The notes beneath the pieces were generated by a model. That model saw only the letters and a list, made by a program, of their open reading frames with translations, searched no databases and was not told the DNA's origin. This document shows, piece by piece, positions 62,174 to 64,000 of a DNA stretch of 64,000 bases (positions are counted from its first letter, which is position 1; each line of letters starts with the position of its first letter). Location of the stretch: NCBI RefSeq assembly GCF_900112245.1, contig NZ_FOYX01000001.1, forward strand, positions 124,001-188,000, in the 5' to 3' direction. The position numbers and the translations under genes were made by a program. This DNA comes from Maribacter stanieri (GTDB lineage: Bacteria; Bacteroidota; Bacteroidia; Flavobacteriales; Flavobacteriaceae).

Positions 62174-63204
62174 GCCGGTTGGTTTAAAGGGAGTTCTACT
62201 TTAAAGGTTTCATTATCGTTGGTTACAATTACTTCATTTTTCAACAAAAGCGAATACCGCTTTTTTAGATTATAGAGTCCGGTTCCCATGCCTTCTGCCA
62301 ATGTGCTACGGCTACGAATTGGGTTTTCTACAAATAACGATTCTCCGTTAGAATATACTTTTACCGTTAACGGGTTGGTAGAGGAAATCTCATTATGCTT
62401 CACCGAATTTTCTACCAGTGATTGCAATGCCAACGGTGGCACCATACGATCCAAGAAATCATCTGCCACATCCACTTCTATTTGTATGCGGTCCCTATAA
62501 CGGGTTTCCATTAAAAAAATATAGCTACGTAAAAATTTTAATTCGTCTTTTACCGTCACCAAATTAGTTTCCCCACTCTGTAAAATATAACGATACATGT
62601 ACGAGAGTTTATTTACGAACTGGGTCGCCTTTTCATTCTCCCGAATTAACGATGACAACGAATTTAATGAATTGAATAAAAAGTGTGGATCTACCTGATT
62701 TTTAAGTGCAGCAAGCTCATTCTCCAAGTTCTGCTGCTTTAACTGCTCGTTCTCTATTCTACTCTCTTGCTTATCTGTACTTACCCGCAACAATCGCGCG
62801 ATAAAAAACAAAACGATCGATAGATTGATAAATGTAAAATTGACCCAGCCTTCTTCATGAGAATCTAATACCCGACCATTTATTAGTGGATAGAACAGCT
62901 TAATCACTTTTACTACTGCCAATAGTAGTATAATATTAATGATCAATATGAGAATCCACTTTACAAAAGGCGGCCATTTAAGACCATCATAATCTATGTT
63001 GGCATTTAACTGAATAACGGACCACGAGAAACAAAAAAAGAACAGGTAACGGTACAGAAAATCTGCCACCCAAGACATGGAGAAATCTAAGTTCCCCTCC
63101 ATGATACCATTATACAAATAGATGGTTTTAGGTAGTGAAACTAGAATACCAATTAATAGTGCCGTTTTTACAACCTCGCCCTGTTTTACTTTCATTATTG
63201 CCAT
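62170..63204 (-). CDS. LytS-type sensor histidine kinase
   Basis: A 344-residue membrane kinase with four membrane segments in the first 140 residues, a coiled linker, and a His_kinase domain with the motif QVDPHFLFNSLNSLSSLI. A HATPase follows, with LQSLVENSVKHNE and GMGTGLYNLKKRY. It lacks an extracellular sensing domain, so it is probably an intramembrane sensor. It is co-transcribed with the overlapping LytTR regulator. Confidence 0.93.
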   Translation of the reverse strand: MAIMKVKQGEVVKTALLIGILVSLPKTIYLYNGIMEGNLDFSMSWVADFLYRYLFFFCFSWSVIQLNANIDYDGLKWPPFVKWILILIINIILLLAVVKVIKLFYPLINGRVLDSHEEGWVNFTFINLSIVLFFIARLLRVSTDKQESRIENEQLKQQNLENELAALKNQVDPHFLFNSLNSLSSLIRENEKATQFVNKLSYMYRYILQSGETNLVTVKDELKFLRSYIFLMETRYRDRIQIEVDVADDFLDRMVPPLALQSLVENSVKHNEISSTNPLTVKVYSNGESLFVENPIRSRSTLAEGMGTGLYNLKKRYSLLLKNEVIVTNDNETFKVELPLNQPA

Positions 63205-63324
63205 GTAAATCCTTTTCTAACGGTACGCTATAAATGTACCTAATAAACCTATTAAATCCGTAACCACAAAAAGCTGATCTTCACAAAAGCGAAGACCAAC
63301 CTTAATCTAAACTACACTAACTTC

Positions 63325-63708
63325 TTAAAGCGCATAGGCATTAAACTCAGATGGTAAATATGCTGTAGTATCAAAACCTAGGTCTACTATTTCTTCGTTT
63401 TCAAAAATATCAAAGTCTTGTTCGGTTAAATCTGTACCTGCATAGGCATTAAATCCTATTGGTAAATATTCAAAAGCATCAAAACCTAAATTTACTTCCT
63501 CGTTGATTTCTACCAATTTAATATCATCAACTTTTAAATCGTCCATTTTTAGCGATGCTTCCAGTTGCGCATTAAGGTCAATTATACAATCATCGAAAAT
63601 TGCAGTGATTTCTGCCTTTTCGGCTGCTTTATGTTTTTGAACTCCTTTAAAGGAAATAAAGGTGACGGCCAATATAACTACTGCAGATAAAATTTTAATG
63701 TTTTTCAT
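63325..63708 (-). CDS. Small secreted protein with two LGFD..YLP..FNAYA repeats
   Basis: A 127-residue protein with an N-terminal signal or anchor (ILSAVVILAVTFISF). The C-terminal half holds two similar units: EEVNLGFDAFEYLPIGFNAYA and EEIVDLGFDTTAYLPSEFNAYA in split form, ending at the protein terminus. Such LGFDTxxYLP units recur in Flavobacteriia exported proteins, by memory. It lies 120 bases upstream of the LytS gene on the same strand. Function is unknown. Confidence 0.7.
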   Translation of the reverse strand: MKNIKILSAVVILAVTFISFKGVQKHKAAEKAEITAIFDDCIIDLNAQLEASLKMDDLKVDDIKLVEINEEVNLGFDAFEYLPIGFNAYAGTDLTEQDFDIFENEEIVDLGFDTTAYLPSEFNAYAL

Positions 63709-63923
63709 TATGTATGTTTTTAAATTTTAGAATTGTTTTTCTATACCCCAAAGATATTGAGGATTACCGCTGCCCGATAGGATAAGTAACCCAACCGTCT
63801 ATATTGCCATCTAAAACAGCTTTAGACTATTATGAAATTTTAATAGATTGAAAATGAAGTGTATGTAGTTGTAAAATTGTTTAATTTTAATAGTAACAGT
63901 TGCAACTTTAAATCAATAGTATC

Positions 63924-64000
63924 ATGTGGAAAAAAGCAGGAATCGCCATCGTTATTATTCTAATTGTCATTCAATTTATACGACCGGATAAAAATATTTC
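63924..64000 (+). CDS. Probable haem-binding domain protein (3' truncated by window)
   Basis: Only the first 25 residues are present: a membrane anchor (AGIAIVIILIVIQF) followed by IRPDKNIS. The IQFIRPDKN start is characteristic of the small periplasmic haem-binding (Haem_bd) proteins of Bacteroidota, which carry a CxxCH motif further on. The motif itself is outside the window, so this is a guess from the start alone. Confidence 0.6.
   Translation, partial: MWKKAGIAIVIILIVIQFIRPDKNI

Overview
The window is chromosomal DNA from a member of the Bacteroidota, almost certainly a marine Flavobacteriaceae. The evidence is AT-rich DNA, genes without clear Shine-Dalgarno sites, promoter elements of the TAnnTTTG type, a 287-residue primary sigma factor of the Bacteroidota kind, a tRNA without encoded CCA, DUF6090 and Imm53 proteins, and secreted enzymes for polysaccharides. 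A genus such as Maribacter or Zobellia is only a guess. No rRNA, CRISPR array, transposase or prophage was seen.

Layout. 1-2392: malonate use (malonyl-CoA synthetase-like enzyme, MadL, MadM). 2425-9202: a minus-strand operon of two transglutaminase-like proteins around a circularly permuted ATP-grasp/alpha-E protein. 9443-12144: OsmC, DUF4287/DUF5655, a cation efflux protein and a DUF305 protein. 12174-18531: tyrosine/homogentisate catabolism (aminotransferase, HPPD, HmgA, FAH, flavin reductase) with a divergent MarR regulator and two matching operator-like palindromes. 18636-22850: tRNA-Arg, a BLUF blue-light sensor, small membrane proteins, a SemiSWEET sugar transporter, a Cys-rich copper-storage-like protein and an SDR. 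22867-32436: a signalling block of three single-domain response regulators, two AraC-type proteins and two PAS histidine kinases, plus a GH13 enzyme. 32778-37698: the sigma factor, proline biosynthesis proC-proB-proA and a beta-lysine acetyltransferase (osmolytes). 37866-43550: a NrtR-like Nudix regulator ahead of a secreted TIM-barrel protein, a carboxylesterase and a GH3 lipoprotein. 43752-51318: a PepSY-like membrane protein, methyltransferase, DUF6090, esterase, NAD(P)-binding protein, amidohydrolase and serine hydrolase.

51341-57230 is the accessory zone. Nine copies of a hairpin-forming repeat lie in 3.5 kb. Two of them form the ends of a 0.44 kb element whose only gene is a DUF559 (Vsr-like) endonuclease, and another pair forms a 106-bp deletion derivative without the gene. 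This looks like a REP/REPIN-type mobile family driven by a nuclease rather than a transposase. Among the repeats is a ribosome-hibernation-like gene set (HPF plus a small protein resembling bacterial eRF1-like factors). Next come two single-gene cassettes (an Mrr-like nuclease and an unknown membrane protein), each bounded by its own complementary end tags and separated by a long imperfect palindrome that resembles an integron attC site.

57488-64000: a secreted alginate-lyase-family enzyme, a DinB protein, a DUF2130 coiled-coil protein, an orphan Imm53 immunity protein, a LytS/LytTR two-component pair, a small secreted repeat protein, and the start of a probable haem-binding protein cut by the window edge.
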